A stretch of 64,000 nt of DNA, from contig JAEWPC010000022.1 in NCBI GenBank assembly GCA_023460795.1, positions 1-64,000 of the forward strand, read 5' to 3'. Position 1 is the first letter of the stretch. Each line of letters opens with the position of its first letter. The notes beneath the pieces were generated by a model. It saw only the letters and a program-made list of their open reading frames with translations, did not search any database and was not told where the DNA came from. The position numbers and the translations under genes were made by a program. Positions 26,781 to 35,054 of the stretch are shown piece after piece. Source of the stretch: Bacillota bacterium (lineage in GTDB: Bacteria; Bacillota; Bacilli; Paenibacillales; Paenibacillaceae).

Positions 26781-26813
26781 CAACCCCGAAGGAACTCGAG
26801 TCCTTCGGGGTTG
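26781..26813. terminator. terminator between metH and tlp
   Basis: CAACCCCGAAGGA and TCCTTCGGGGTTG form a perfect 13-bp stem around seven bases, between converging genes. The downstream T tract is short and broken. Confidence 0.78.
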
Positions 26814-26822
26814 CTCACGTTA

Positions 26823-27038
26823 TTATTGATTTTTCTCGTCTTGAATTTCTTCCTGCATGCCTTGGACGGCTTGACGGCGACGGGCGTTCTTGTTTGCGAG
26901 CTGATCCTTTTCCGTATCGCCGAGCTCAACTGCATGCTCGTCTAAGTAGTGCTCCGTGTTGCTGATGTTCTCGAGCGTATTTTGTTTAGCCTCTTGCAGC
27001 TTGCTCACGTTGTCGGAACGATCGTCCGGTTTAGCCAA
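26823..27038 (-). CDS. tlp: small acid-soluble spore protein Tlp
   Basis: The 71-residue, charged, helical protein begins with KPDDRSDNVSKLQEAKQNTLENI, broken here as KPDDRSDNV then KLQEA and NTLENI, the hallmark of Tlp family spore proteins. These are made in the forespore. Two TTG codons are possible starts; 27038 is preferred because it sits 8 bases from GGAGAG, while 27044 is only about 2 bases away. A sigma-G-like promoter lies upstream, and the terminator is shared with metH. Confidence 0.92.
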   Translation of the reverse strand: MAKPDDRSDNVSKLQEAKQNTLENISNTEHYLDEHAVELGDTEKDQLANKNARRRQAVQGMQEEIQDEKNQ

Positions 27039-27083
27039 GTTCAACTCTCCTTTGATTCCGAATCGGGCTGGTTGCCCGTCGAA

Positions 27084-27114
27084 TAGGATGGCGCGATTGC
27101 TCTTCGTCTATTCG
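27084..27114 (-). promoter_or_regulatory. candidate sigma-G promoter of tlp
   Basis: On the minus strand CGAATA (27109-27114) and CATCCTA (27084-27090) are 18 bp apart. The forespore sigma-G consensus is TGAATA-N17/18-CATACTA, so 11 of 13 bases agree. It lies about 46 bp before the tlp start. Confidence 0.62.
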
Positions 27115-27306
27115 CGGTGAGGCTGAATTATTTTCCGGGAAAGCGCAGGTTCCGACATGAATTGTCGGAAAATTTGGATTACGGATGAAACAAAGTGTAT
27201 CATGAGTGACGGGTGCTGCGGATTGTCGAAAATCGCTAGTCGTTGCCGTTGCTGGGCGAACATATATTCTGTACAATAGAAGGAAATGATCGCAAGGAGT
27301 TATGCC

Positions 27307-29592
27307 ATGAATCCGTTGACGGAACGAGCGGAATCGGTGGAAGAATGGCTCGGCCTGCTGCGAAGCAAGCCCGAGCTGATGGAGAACGTCACTTACTGGC
27401 ATACGCAGCCGGCGCGCCCCGCGCGAACGGTTCCGCTGCCTCCTAACATACATCCTAAGCTGGCCGAAGCACTGCGGAGCAAAGGAATATCCGAGCTGTA
27501 TACCCACCAGGCCGCTTCTTATCAAGCGGTCGCGGAAGGCCGCCACGTCGTCACCGTGACGCCGACGGCTTCGGGCAAGACGCTTTGCTACAACCTGCCC
27601 GTGCTGCAGACGCTGCTGAACGACGACAGCGCGCGAGCCCTATATTTATTCCCGACCAAGGCGCTGGCGCAGGATCAGGTCGCCGAGCTTCAACAGCTCG
27701 CCGATCTGATGGAAGTCGACATCAAGACGCATACGTACGACGGGGACACTCCTCCGACCGTGCGGACGGCGATACGCAATGCCGGCCATATCGTCGTGAC
27801 GAATCCGGACATGCTGCATTCGGCCATACTGCCTCATCATACGAAATGGGTTAAGCTGTTCGAAAATATCAAGTTCATCATCATCGACGAGCTGCACGCT
27901 TACCGAGGCGTGTTCGGCAGTCACGTCGCCAACGTCATTCGCAGGCTGAAGCGGATTTGCAAGTTTTACGGGAGCAATCCGCAGTTTCTGTGCGCCTCGG
28001 CTACGATTCGCAATCCTCGAGAGCATGCGGAGAGGCTGCTAGGGGAGCCTGTCGCGCTGATCGACGACAATGGCGCACCGACCGGGGAGAAGCACATGGT
28101 GTTCTACAATCCGCCGGTCGTGAATCAGCAGCTCGGCATCCGCCGCAGCAGCGTGCTCGAATCGCAGAAGCTGGCCGCGCTCTTACTCAAGAGCGGCATC
28201 CAGACGATCGTATTCGCGCGAAGCCGCGTGCGGGTCGAAATTCTGCTGACGTATTTGCAGGAGCTGATTAAGGGCGAGCTCGGCAAGAAATCGATCCGCG
28301 GTTATCTCGGCGGATATTTGCCCAAGCTTCGAAGAGAGATCGAGAAGGGACTGCGAAGCGGGGAAATTCGCGGCGTCGTCAGCACGAACGCGCTAGAGCT
28401 CGGCATCGACATCGGACAGTTGCAAGCATGCGTGTTGAACGGATACCCGGGTTCGATCGCGAGCACGTGGCAGCAGTCGGGCCGCGCGGGACGCCGTCAC
28501 GGCAGCTCGGTCACGTTCCTCGTGGCGAGCAGCAATCCGCTCGATCAATATCTGATCCAGAATCCCGATTACTTCCTCGGCCGACCGCCGGAGGAGGCGC
28601 GCATCCATCCCGACAACCTGCTCATTCTGCTCGATCATATCAAGTGCGCGGCGTATGAGCTTCCTTTTGAAGAAGGAGATTCGTTCGGGGGCGAGAAATT
28701 AACCGACTTGCTGGAGTTTCTCGTGGAAGAAAAGGTGCTTCATCATGTCGGCAATCGCTGGTACTGGATGGAGCAGGCTTTCCCCGCGCACAACATCTCG
28801 CTTCGGACGGCGGCGCAAGAGAACATCATCATCATCGACATGACCGAAGGGCATAAAGTCATCGGAGAAGTCGACCGGTTCAGCGCGCCGACGCTCGTGC
28901 ACGAGGAAGCGATCTATTTGCACGAGGGCGTGCAATACCAGGTCGAGAAGCTGGACTATCCCGAGAAGAAGGCATACGTTCGCCAGGTGAACGTCGATTA
29001 TTTCACCGACGCGAGCCTCGCGGTGGAGCTGAAGGTGCTGCACGTCGATCTTGAGACGAAGTCAGGGCCGCTGGATCGGCATTACGGCGAGGTTACGGTG
29101 ATGGCGAAGCCGACGATTTTCAAGAAAATCAGGCTGCGCACGCATGAGAACATCGGCTCGGGTCCGATTCATCTTCCGGAGGAGATTCTGCATACGAGCG
29201 GCTATTGGTTCTCTTTCTCCGAGGAAGAGTCTGCGAAGCGGAGCGCGAACGACATGCAGATGGCGCTGCTCGGTCTCGCGAACGTGCTCATCCACTTGGC
29301 GCCGCTGCATCTGATGTGCGACCCGTTCGACATTCGCGTCGTGCCGCAGGTGAAGGCGACGCATACGAAGCGGCCGACGATATATTTCTACGACCGGTAT
29401 CCGGGCGGCATCGGACTCAGTCAAAGACTGTACGAGATGCATGACGATCTTCTCGAGGAAGCGGAACGGCTGATCGTCGGCTGCGGCTGCTTAAGCGGCT
29501 GTCCGGCGTGCGTCGGGCCGATCGAAGAAGTCGGACTGCTCGGCAAGACGCAAGCGCTGTCGTTATTGCGAGGCGCGAGGGCGGAAGCATGA
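27307..29592 (+). CDS. mrfA: DEAD/DEAH-box helicase MrfA (YprA), zinc-containing
   Basis: MrfA is a 3'-5' DNA helicase that with MrfB repairs mitomycin C lesions in B. subtilis. The 761-residue protein has helicase motif I TPTASGKT near residue 90, motif II DELH near 196, motif III SAT, and motif VI QQSGRAGR near 398, then a DUF1998-type C-terminus with four cysteines in CGCLSGCPAC. ATG 27307 is chosen with AAGGAG 8 bases upstream. The stop overlaps the mrfB start (ATGA). Confidence 0.94.
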   Translation: MNPLTERAESVEEWLGLLRSKPELMENVTYWHTQPARPARTVPLPPNIHPKLAEALRSKGISELYTHQAASYQAVAEGRHVVTVTPTASGKTLCYNLPVLQTLLNDDSARALYLFPTKALAQDQVAELQQLADLMEVDIKTHTYDGDTPPTVRTAIRNAGHIVVTNPDMLHSAILPHHTKWVKLFENIKFIIIDELHAYRGVFGSHVANVIRRLKRICKFYGSNPQFLCASATIRNPREHAERLLGEPVALIDDNGAPTGEKHMVFYNPPVVNQQLGIRRSSVLESQKLAALLLKSGIQTIVFARSRVRVEILLTYLQELIKGELGKKSIRGYLGGYLPKLRREIEKGLRSGEIRGVVSTNALELGIDIGQLQACVLNGYPGSIASTWQQSGRAGRRHGSSVTFLVASSNPLDQYLIQNPDYFLGRPPEEARIHPDNLLILLDHIKCAAYELPFEEGDSFGGEKLTDLLEFLVEEKVLHHVGNRWYWMEQAFPAHNISLRTAAQENIIIIDMTEGHKVIGEVDRFSAPTLVHEEAIYLHEGVQYQVEKLDYPEKKAYVRQVNVDYFTDASLAVELKVLHVDLETKSGPLDRHYGEVTVMAKPTIFKKIRLRTHENIGSGPIHLPEEILHTSGYWFSFSEEESAKRSANDMQMALLGLANVLIHLAPLHLMCDPFDIRVVPQVKATHTKRPTIYFYDRYPGGIGLSQRLYEMHDDLLEEAERLIVGCGCLSGCPACVGPIEEVGLLGKTQALSLLRGARAEA

Positions 29593-30938
29593 GCGGGCTG
29601 AGGGAGCGGCTGGAGCGTCTGCGCGCGGCGGCTTTGGCCTCGGAGGCGGCAGAAGCCGCGCAGACGACAGATACCGATGAGAAGGCGGAAGAAGCATCGC
29701 CGCGTAGCGCGGAGCAGTCGGATAGCGCCGCGGGCAGACTTCATCCGGCATTCCGCGCGATAGGCGTCGAGGAGATCGAGAACGATGGCGGAAGCTTTCT
29801 GTTGCGCCGTATCGCGTATCCGCTGCCATACAGTCATGGCCGATATGGGCTCGAGGAGCTGCAACGCAGCGCAGGCTGGCTGGCGCCGGTCGCCGCAAGG
29901 CAGAACCGGACGAGAACGACGGGACCCGTAGATGTCGGCAGCTTGTTGTTCCTGGATACGGAGACGACCGGGCTTGGCGTCGGGGCAGGCAACGTACCGT
30001 TCATGATCGGCTTCGGTTACTATACGGACCATGCTTTTATCGTCGAGCAGACGCTTATCCGGCATCCCGGCGAGGAACGCGCCATGCTGCAATATTTGCT
30101 GACCCATCTGAAAGACAGAGAGCATCTCGTCACTTATAACGGACGAACGTTCGACTGGCCGGTGATCGTAAGCCGGTATATTATGAACGGTTGGCGCACG
30201 AGCGGAGCGGAACCGGGGCATCTCGATTTTCTGCATCCCTCCCGGGCGTTGTGGCGCAAGACGTTAGCTTCCTGCAGGCTGGCGACGGTCGAGGAGGCCA
30301 GGCTTGGATTCGTCAGAGGCGAAGACGTGCCCGGCTCGATGGCTCCGGCTCTGTACGTTCAATTCCTGAATGACGGGAACCCCGAGCATCTTCACGGGGT
30401 GTATACGCATAACGAGAAGGACGTGCTGACGCTCGCCGCCTTGGCGGTGCACTTCGCGCAGCTGCTGGAGGACCGCCCGGGAACGGAGCCTATGGACGAC
30501 GAGGACGGAGAAGAGCTGTATTGCACGGCGAGCTGGCTGGAGAAGCACGGTCAGGAGGACCACGCGGAGCGGCTATTCGTCCGTCTGGCTGAACGGCCGG
30601 ATGCAGGCGAGCGAGCATGGTGTCTGGCATTAGCGGCCAGATACAAGAAGCTGGGACGCTTAGATCGAGCGGTGCCTCTGTGGGAATCGATCGTCGCCTG
30701 CACGGAGTACGTCCTATTGCCGAAGACGGATGCTTTCGTCGAGCTGGCCATGCACCACGAGCATCGGACGAAGGACTTAAGCCGCGCATTAGATTACGCC
30801 AAGCGCGCGCTGGCGATGCTCGGACGCCGCGCCCGCATGAATCGCGCGAGCGCCTCGCTTAGCGACGAGAGAGAGAAGCTTCATCGGCGAATCGAACGAT
30901 TGGAAGCGAGGATCGGCCGCGCCGCCGATCGCGGATAG
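29589..30938 (+). CDS. mrfB: DEDD-type exonuclease MrfB (YprB)
   Basis: The 449-residue protein has an RNase H-like exonuclease domain: LFLDTETTGLG near residue 120 (first acidic pair), VTYNGRTFDWP near 182, and THNEKDVLTLA near 275. The N-terminal ~60 residues are charged low complexity. After about 320 there are helical, TPR-like repeats (LARYKKLGRLDRA-type). It is translationally coupled to mrfA by a four-base overlap, as expected for the helicase-nuclease pair. An upstream extension inside mrfA is rejected. Confidence 0.92.
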   Translation: MSGLRERLERLRAAALASEAAEAAQTTDTDEKAEEASPRSAEQSDSAAGRLHPAFRAIGVEEIENDGGSFLLRRIAYPLPYSHGRYGLEELQRSAGWLAPVAARQNRTRTTGPVDVGSLLFLDTETTGLGVGAGNVPFMIGFGYYTDHAFIVEQTLIRHPGEERAMLQYLLTHLKDREHLVTYNGRTFDWPVIVSRYIMNGWRTSGAEPGHLDFLHPSRALWRKTLASCRLATVEEARLGFVRGEDVPGSMAPALYVQFLNDGNPEHLHGVYTHNEKDVLTLAALAVHFAQLLEDRPGTEPMDDEDGEELYCTASWLEKHGQEDHAERLFVRLAERPDAGERAWCLALAARYKKLGRLDRAVPLWESIVACTEYVLLPKTDAFVELAMHHEHRTKDLSRALDYAKRALAMLGRRARMNRASASLSDEREKLHRRIERLEARIGRAADRG

Positions 30939-30966
30939 CGACGGATGGGAAGGAGACGCAACTAAC

Positions 30967-31812
30967 TTGATACTAACGATTGATACCGCGAACCGGTTAG
31001 CGAAGCCGGAAGCCCTACTATTTGACCTGGACGGTACGCTGTACCGCGGCAGCGAACGAATCGAAGGCGCGGACAGGCTGATCGCGAAGCTCACGCAAGC
31101 AGGACATCCTTGTTGGTTCGTCACGAACAATTCGACGCGCACGCAGGCGGAAGTGGCGGAGCATCTGAGGCATCTCGGCATCGACGCGGACGAGAGCCGC
31201 GTCGTCACGTCCGCCATGGCTGCCGCCTATTATGTAAAGAATCGCTTCCCGAATGCCGATACATTCGTCATCGGGGAGCGCGGACTGATCGAAGCGCTTC
31301 GAGAAGCCGGCATGCGTATCGTGCCGGATGACGATGACATGACGCATGCGAGGATCGTCGTTCAAGGGTTGGATCGGAAGCTCACTTACGAACGATTGCG
31401 CCTAGGCATCAACCACTTGCTCGCCGGAGCGGCGTTCGTGCAGACGAATCCGGATCGGCTGCTGCCGATGGAAGGAAGCTTCCTGCCCGGAGCGGGTACG
31501 ATCGGAGCGGCTCTCGAGGCGGCGACGGGCATAAAGCCGGTCGTGATCGGGAAGCCTTCTTCCATCTTAATGGATTACGCGTTGGAGCTGGCCGGTACGT
31601 CGTCCGAGCGCACTTGGGTCATCGGCGATAATCCGTATACGGATATCGCGGCGGGCAACCACGCAGGATGTCCGTCCATTCTCGTGCTGACGGGTTATTG
31701 CAACGCGGATAGCTGGCAGCGGGAGTGCGAGTCGGCGCGCGCTAGTCCGCATACCGTATGCGGCAATCTGGACGATCTAGAGCAGCTGATCGACGAGATC
31801 AGCGCAGGCTAA
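30967..31812 (+). CDS. HAD-IIA family phosphatase (NagD/AraL-like)
   Basis: The 281-residue protein has DLDGTLYRG near residue 20, VTNNSTR near 56, the C2 cap, GKPS near 195 and GDNPYTDI near 217, the NagD-type arrangement. Such enzymes dephosphorylate small sugar or nucleotide phosphates; the substrate is unknown. The only start that includes the conserved N-terminus is TTG 30967, about 12 bases after GGAGA. It lies 28 bp behind mrfB and may be in that operon. Confidence 0.87.
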   Translation: MILTIDTANRLAKPEALLFDLDGTLYRGSERIEGADRLIAKLTQAGHPCWFVTNNSTRTQAEVAEHLRHLGIDADESRVVTSAMAAAYYVKNRFPNADTFVIGERGLIEALREAGMRIVPDDDDMTHARIVVQGLDRKLTYERLRLGINHLLAGAAFVQTNPDRLLPMEGSFLPGAGTIGAALEAATGIKPVVIGKPSSILMDYALELAGTSSERTWVIGDNPYTDIAAGNHAGCPSILVLTGYCNADSWQRECESARASPHTVCGNLDDLEQLIDEISAG

Positions 31813-31847
31813 CAGGGCAGGAACGCGCGGCAGCCTATTTAAAGGGC

Positions 31848-31930
31848 GAGTTCGTTCGAGCCCGAACGAAGATTCAATTGTATCGAGGGTGAGTTAATTC
31901 GAGCCCGACGAAGATTCACTCTATCGAGGA
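31848..31930 (+). repeat. duplicated 43-bp leader with palindrome before the Fpg/Nei gene
   Basis: GAGTT-N2-TTCGAGCCCGA, then CGAAGATTCA and TATCGAGG, occurs at 31848 and again at 31891, 43 bp apart. In copy 1 TTCGTTCG (31851-31858) and CGAACGAA (31863-31870) form a perfect 8-bp stem with four loop bases; copy 2 has lost part of it. The end of copy 2 supplies the ribosome site GAGGAGG of the next gene. Confidence 0.85.
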
Positions 31931-31943
31931 GGAAGAAGCAACT

Positions 31944-32762
31944 ATGCCGGAATGGCCGGAAATGGAGCATTATCGCACGCAGCTATCATCGCTTCTAGGC
32001 GGGAAGAGAATTACGGGTGTCGTCGTCAATCGCGAAGGATCGATTAACGAGCCGCCGGAAGCTTTCGCGAACGCGCTCGCGAACCGAACGATCCTTTTCG
32101 TGGAACGAAGAGGCAAACATTTGTTATTCCACCTCGATGACGGCAACCGGCTATTGCTTCATCTGATGCTTGGCGGTTGGATGTACTACGGAACGGATGG
32201 ACCGAAGGAAGACAGCCGTTTTCAAGTGATTATTCGGCTCTTCGACGGCAACAGCTTGTATTTCGGAGGTTTGCGCCTGGGTCACTTGCACCTGGTATCG
32301 GCTAAGACGGCGCTTGAGCAGATGAAGCAGCTCGGACCCGAGCCGTTCGATCCGCGCCTAACGCTAGAAGCGTTCCGCAAGCTGTTCTCGGGTAAGCGAG
32401 GGCGCTTGAAGACGGCGTTAACCGACCAGAAGTTCATTGCCGGCATCGGCAACTGCTACAGCGACGAAATTTGTTTCGAAGCGAAGCTGCACCCGGCTAG
32501 TTCGATACCGGATCTGGATGCCGCCGCGATCGATAGACTGTACGACGCCATGAGGAAGGTGCTGCTCGAAGCGAAAGAAGCGGGCGGGTACATGGAGCAT
32601 CCTCTGACCGAGAACGACACCGTTACGGGCGGGTATAACTCGCGCTGTCTCGTCTATGATCGGGGAGGAGAAGCCTGCGGCGTATGCGGACATGAAATTA
32701 CGCAGGAGACGTTGGCCAGCCGTAAAATGTTCTATTGCCCGCAATGCCAAGGGACGGCGTAA
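31944..32762 (+). CDS. Fpg/Nei-family DNA glycosylase
   Basis: This bifunctional base-excision enzyme would remove oxidised bases and nick the abasic site. The 272-residue protein begins PEWPEME where MutM has PELPEVE, keeping the catalytic Pro and Glu after Met removal. It has the helix-two-turn-helix region with GIGNCYSDEICF, and a C-terminal zinc finger CGVCG ... FYCPQC. The divergent N-terminus means its lesion preference may differ from MutM. It is followed 5 bp later by nfo, an enzyme of the same pathway. Confidence 0.9.
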   Translation: MPEWPEMEHYRTQLSSLLGGKRITGVVVNREGSINEPPEAFANALANRTILFVERRGKHLLFHLDDGNRLLLHLMLGGWMYYGTDGPKEDSRFQVIIRLFDGNSLYFGGLRLGHLHLVSAKTALEQMKQLGPEPFDPRLTLEAFRKLFSGKRGRLKTALTDQKFIAGIGNCYSDEICFEAKLHPASSIPDLDAAAIDRLYDAMRKVLLEAKEAGGYMEHPLTENDTVTGGYNSRCLVYDRGGEACGVCGHEITQETLASRKMFYCPQCQGTA

Positions 32763-32767
32763 TCGCG

Positions 32768-33613
32768 ATGCGTATCGGGAGCCATGTGAGTACGCGAGGC
32801 AGTTACATTCAGGCAGCGGAAAGCGCGGCGGCGCTGGGCGCGAACGCGTTTCAATATTTTCCGAAAAATCCCCGCATGCTGGCGCCGAAAGCCTTCTCCT
32901 CTACGGACGCGGAACGATGCCGTCGATACTGTCAGGAGCACGGAATCGTCTCGATCGCCCACGGCCCTTATCCCGTAAATCCGGCATCGACAGGCGAACC
33001 TAGCGAGCGTATGGTCGCGTGCACGCTGAACGATTTGGCCATCGCGGAAGCTTGCGGTTCGATCGGAGTCGTCGTTCATTTCGGCGTGTACAAAGGGAAG
33101 GAGCCGCTTGAGGGGTATCGAAATATAATAGAGTGGATCAATAAAGTCGCGTCCGCGTGGCAAGGTAAAGCTCTGATTTTATTGGAGAACCAAGCCGGAG
33201 ATCACGGTCCGATGGGGACGACGCCCGAAGAATGGGTGCAAATTCGCTCGTTATGCAAGGAACCGGAGAAAATCGGGTTCTGCCTCGATACGTGCCACCT
33301 TTTCGCCAGCGGCGAATGGAAAGCAGGCGGCTGGGAAGCGTTCGTCGAACGCGCGAGGAAGCTAGGCATGTGGGACAGCTTGCGCGCCGTCCATCTGAAC
33401 GATTCGCTCTATCCGCAAGGCTCGCGCAAAGACCGCCACGCCCCGATCGGAGCCGGATACATCGGCGAAGTCGGATTCAGGGAGCTCCTTGCCACTCCGG
33501 AAATCAGGAAAGTGCCGTTATTTATGGAAACGCCTACAAGCGAAGGGCTGTCGCATCGGGAGCAAATCGGGCTTGTAAGGCGTCTGTCGAAGGAGGAAGA
33601 GACGGATGATTAA
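32768..33613 (+). CDS. nfo: deoxyribonuclease IV (AP endonuclease)
   Basis: Endonuclease IV cuts 5' of abasic sites. The 281-residue TIM-barrel protein shows GSHVSTRGSY at its start, FPKNPR near residue 34, ENQAGDHG near 143, LDTCHLFASG near 178, HLNDS near 215 and HAPIGAGYIG near 230, covering the three-zinc site. ATG 32768 follows the glycosylase stop by 5 bp; a longer TTG start lies inside the glycosylase gene and is rejected. It overlaps the next gene by 8 bp. Confidence 0.96.
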   Translation: MRIGSHVSTRGSYIQAAESAAALGANAFQYFPKNPRMLAPKAFSSTDAERCRRYCQEHGIVSIAHGPYPVNPASTGEPSERMVACTLNDLAIAEACGSIGVVVHFGVYKGKEPLEGYRNIIEWINKVASAWQGKALILLENQAGDHGPMGTTPEEWVQIRSLCKEPEKIGFCLDTCHLFASGEWKAGGWEAFVERARKLGMWDSLRAVHLNDSLYPQGSRKDRHAPIGAGYIGEVGFRELLATPEIRKVPLFMETPTSEGLSHREQIGLVRRLSKEEETDD

Positions 33614-33956
33614 CGTGTACTTGGACGACGTAAGACCTTGTCCGCGCGGATTCGTCGCTGCCAGATCGGCCGAGGAATGCTTGCTGCTCCTGTCGGATTG
33701 CGAAGTCGACGTGCTATCGCTTGATTTCGAACTCGGGTACAATCAACCTAACGGTTTATCCGTCGTGCATGGTATGATTGCGGGCGGCTTCTACCCGCGG
33801 GAAGTATACGTACACTCCTCCAGCTTGATGGGAAGAGCGCAGATGGTTCGCGCGCTGCGGGACGCGAATCCGCCGGGCGTCGTCATTCACGACGGTCCGA
33901 TGCCGCAAGCCGTGCTGGATCGGGCGGCCATATCCGGAGCGAAGCGGGATGCTTGA
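33606..33956 (+). CDS. cyclic-phosphate processing receiver (cREC) domain protein
   Basis: The 116-residue protein is a stand-alone receiver-like domain. It starts NVYLDDVRPCPRGF, has SLDFELG in place of the phosphoacceptor region, VYVHSSS, and VIHDGPMP. This matches, as I recall, the cREC family tied to cyclic-phosphate RNA or nucleotide processing; no enzyme partner is next to it. AAGGAGG gives a well-placed start. Overlaps of 8 bp with nfo and 8 bp with the thioredoxin gene indicate coupling. Function is unknown. Confidence 0.7.
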   Translation: MINVYLDDVRPCPRGFVAARSAEECLLLLSDCEVDVLSLDFELGYNQPNGLSVVHGMIAGGFYPREVYVHSSSLMGRAQMVRALRDANPPGVVIHDGPMPQAVLDRAAISGAKRDA

Positions 33957-34275
33957 GTGGGAGAACGGCGATTGGGAGCGGGCTTGGGCCGACGAACCGG
34001 GCCCGCTTGCGGTTTTCGTGCATACGCCGCTGTGCGGAACGTGCGCGCTGGCGAAGCGGATGCTGGCGATCGTAGAGCAGATTCGACCCGATTTTCCGCT
34101 GTATGCCGCGAATTTGAACGCGATGCCCGGCATCGCGCAGGCGTTCCGGATCGAAAGCGTGCCATGTTTGCTCGTGAAGGGCATAAACGGAGAATGGTCG
34201 AAGCAGTACCGTTTTCCATCCGTTACGGACATCGTGGAACGGCTGGACCTAGCGAATAAAGGAGAAACAGGATAA
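33949..34275 (+). CDS. thioredoxin-family protein
   Basis: The 108-residue protein has a thioredoxin fold with the redox motif CGTC near residue 30 (HTPLCGTCALAK) and a cis-proline region SVPCLLV near 80, where an extra cysteine follows the proline. Canonical thioredoxin has CGPC, so its redox partner may differ. It is locked between a cREC gene and an ABC ATPase gene by overlaps. Confidence 0.85.
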   Translation: MLEWENGDWERAWADEPGPLAVFVHTPLCGTCALAKRMLAIVEQIRPDFPLYAANLNAMPGIAQAFRIESVPCLLVKGINGEWSKQYRFPSVTDIVERLDLANKGETG

Positions 34276-35051
34276 TGATAGAATTACGCAATCTAACGCT
34301 GCGGAGAGGCGATCGGGAAATCTTACGGGGCGTCGATCTGAGTGTGAAGCCGGGCGAGCATTGGACGCTGCTCGGACGTAACGGCTGCGGGAAAACGACC
34401 GTACTCGAAATGATCAACGCCTATCTTTTTCCGACATCGGGAACGGTGGACGTGCTCGGGCATCGATACGGAACGGTCGATGTCCGCGAAATACGCAAAC
34501 AAATCGGCTACATCGGTCCTTCGCTCATGGAGAAGTTCACGCTTCGGGATCCCGTGTGGGAAATCGTCGCGGGAGGCGCATTCGCTTTTCTCCGTATTTA
34601 TGTGGACGTGCCGGATGAAGTGCGCGAACGCGCAATGGACGAGCTTGGCAAAGTCGGGTTAAGACACATGGCGGAGCAATCCTTCGGCACCTTGTCCCAA
34701 GGCGAACGCAAGAAGGTATTGCTCGCGCGCACGATGATGGCGAATCCGGAACTGTTGATCCTGGACGAGCCTTGCGCGGGACTGGATCTGTTCGAACGGG
34801 AAAAGTTTCTGGACGCGCTGACGAGGTTAACGTCGAACCGGATGTCGATGCTATACGTGACTCATCATATTGAAGAAATCATCCCTGTATTTACGCACGT
34901 GGCTCTAATGGCGGAAGGCAGGATTATCGCATCGGGACCGAAGCGGGACGTGCTGACGGCGGAGCGGCTGGAAGCCGCCTACGATGTTCCGTTAACCGTG
35001 ACGTGGCGCCGCGAGCGGCCTTGGATTCAAGTCGGGAAGGAAGAGGAATAA
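34275..35051 (+). CDS. stand-alone ABC ATP-binding protein (YlmA-like)
   Basis: The 258-residue ATPase has Walker A GRNGCGKTT near residue 35, signature LSQGERKK near 140, Walker B LLILDEPCAGLD near 161 and H-loop VTHHIEE near 196. No permease gene is next to it, and the PhrA/ModF/YlmA-like form is often found alone, so a transport role is not certain. It overlaps the thioredoxin gene by one base. Confidence 0.88.
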   Translation: MIELRNLTLRRGDREILRGVDLSVKPGEHWTLLGRNGCGKTTVLEMINAYLFPTSGTVDVLGHRYGTVDVREIRKQIGYIGPSLMEKFTLRDPVWEIVAGGAFAFLRIYVDVPDEVRERAMDELGKVGLRHMAEQSFGTLSQGERKKVLLARTMMANPELLILDEPCAGLDLFEREKFLDALTRLTSNRMSMLYVTHHIEEIIPVFTHVALMAEGRIIASGPKRDVLTAERLEAAYDVPLTVTWRRERPWIQVGKEEE

Positions 35052-35054
35052 ACA

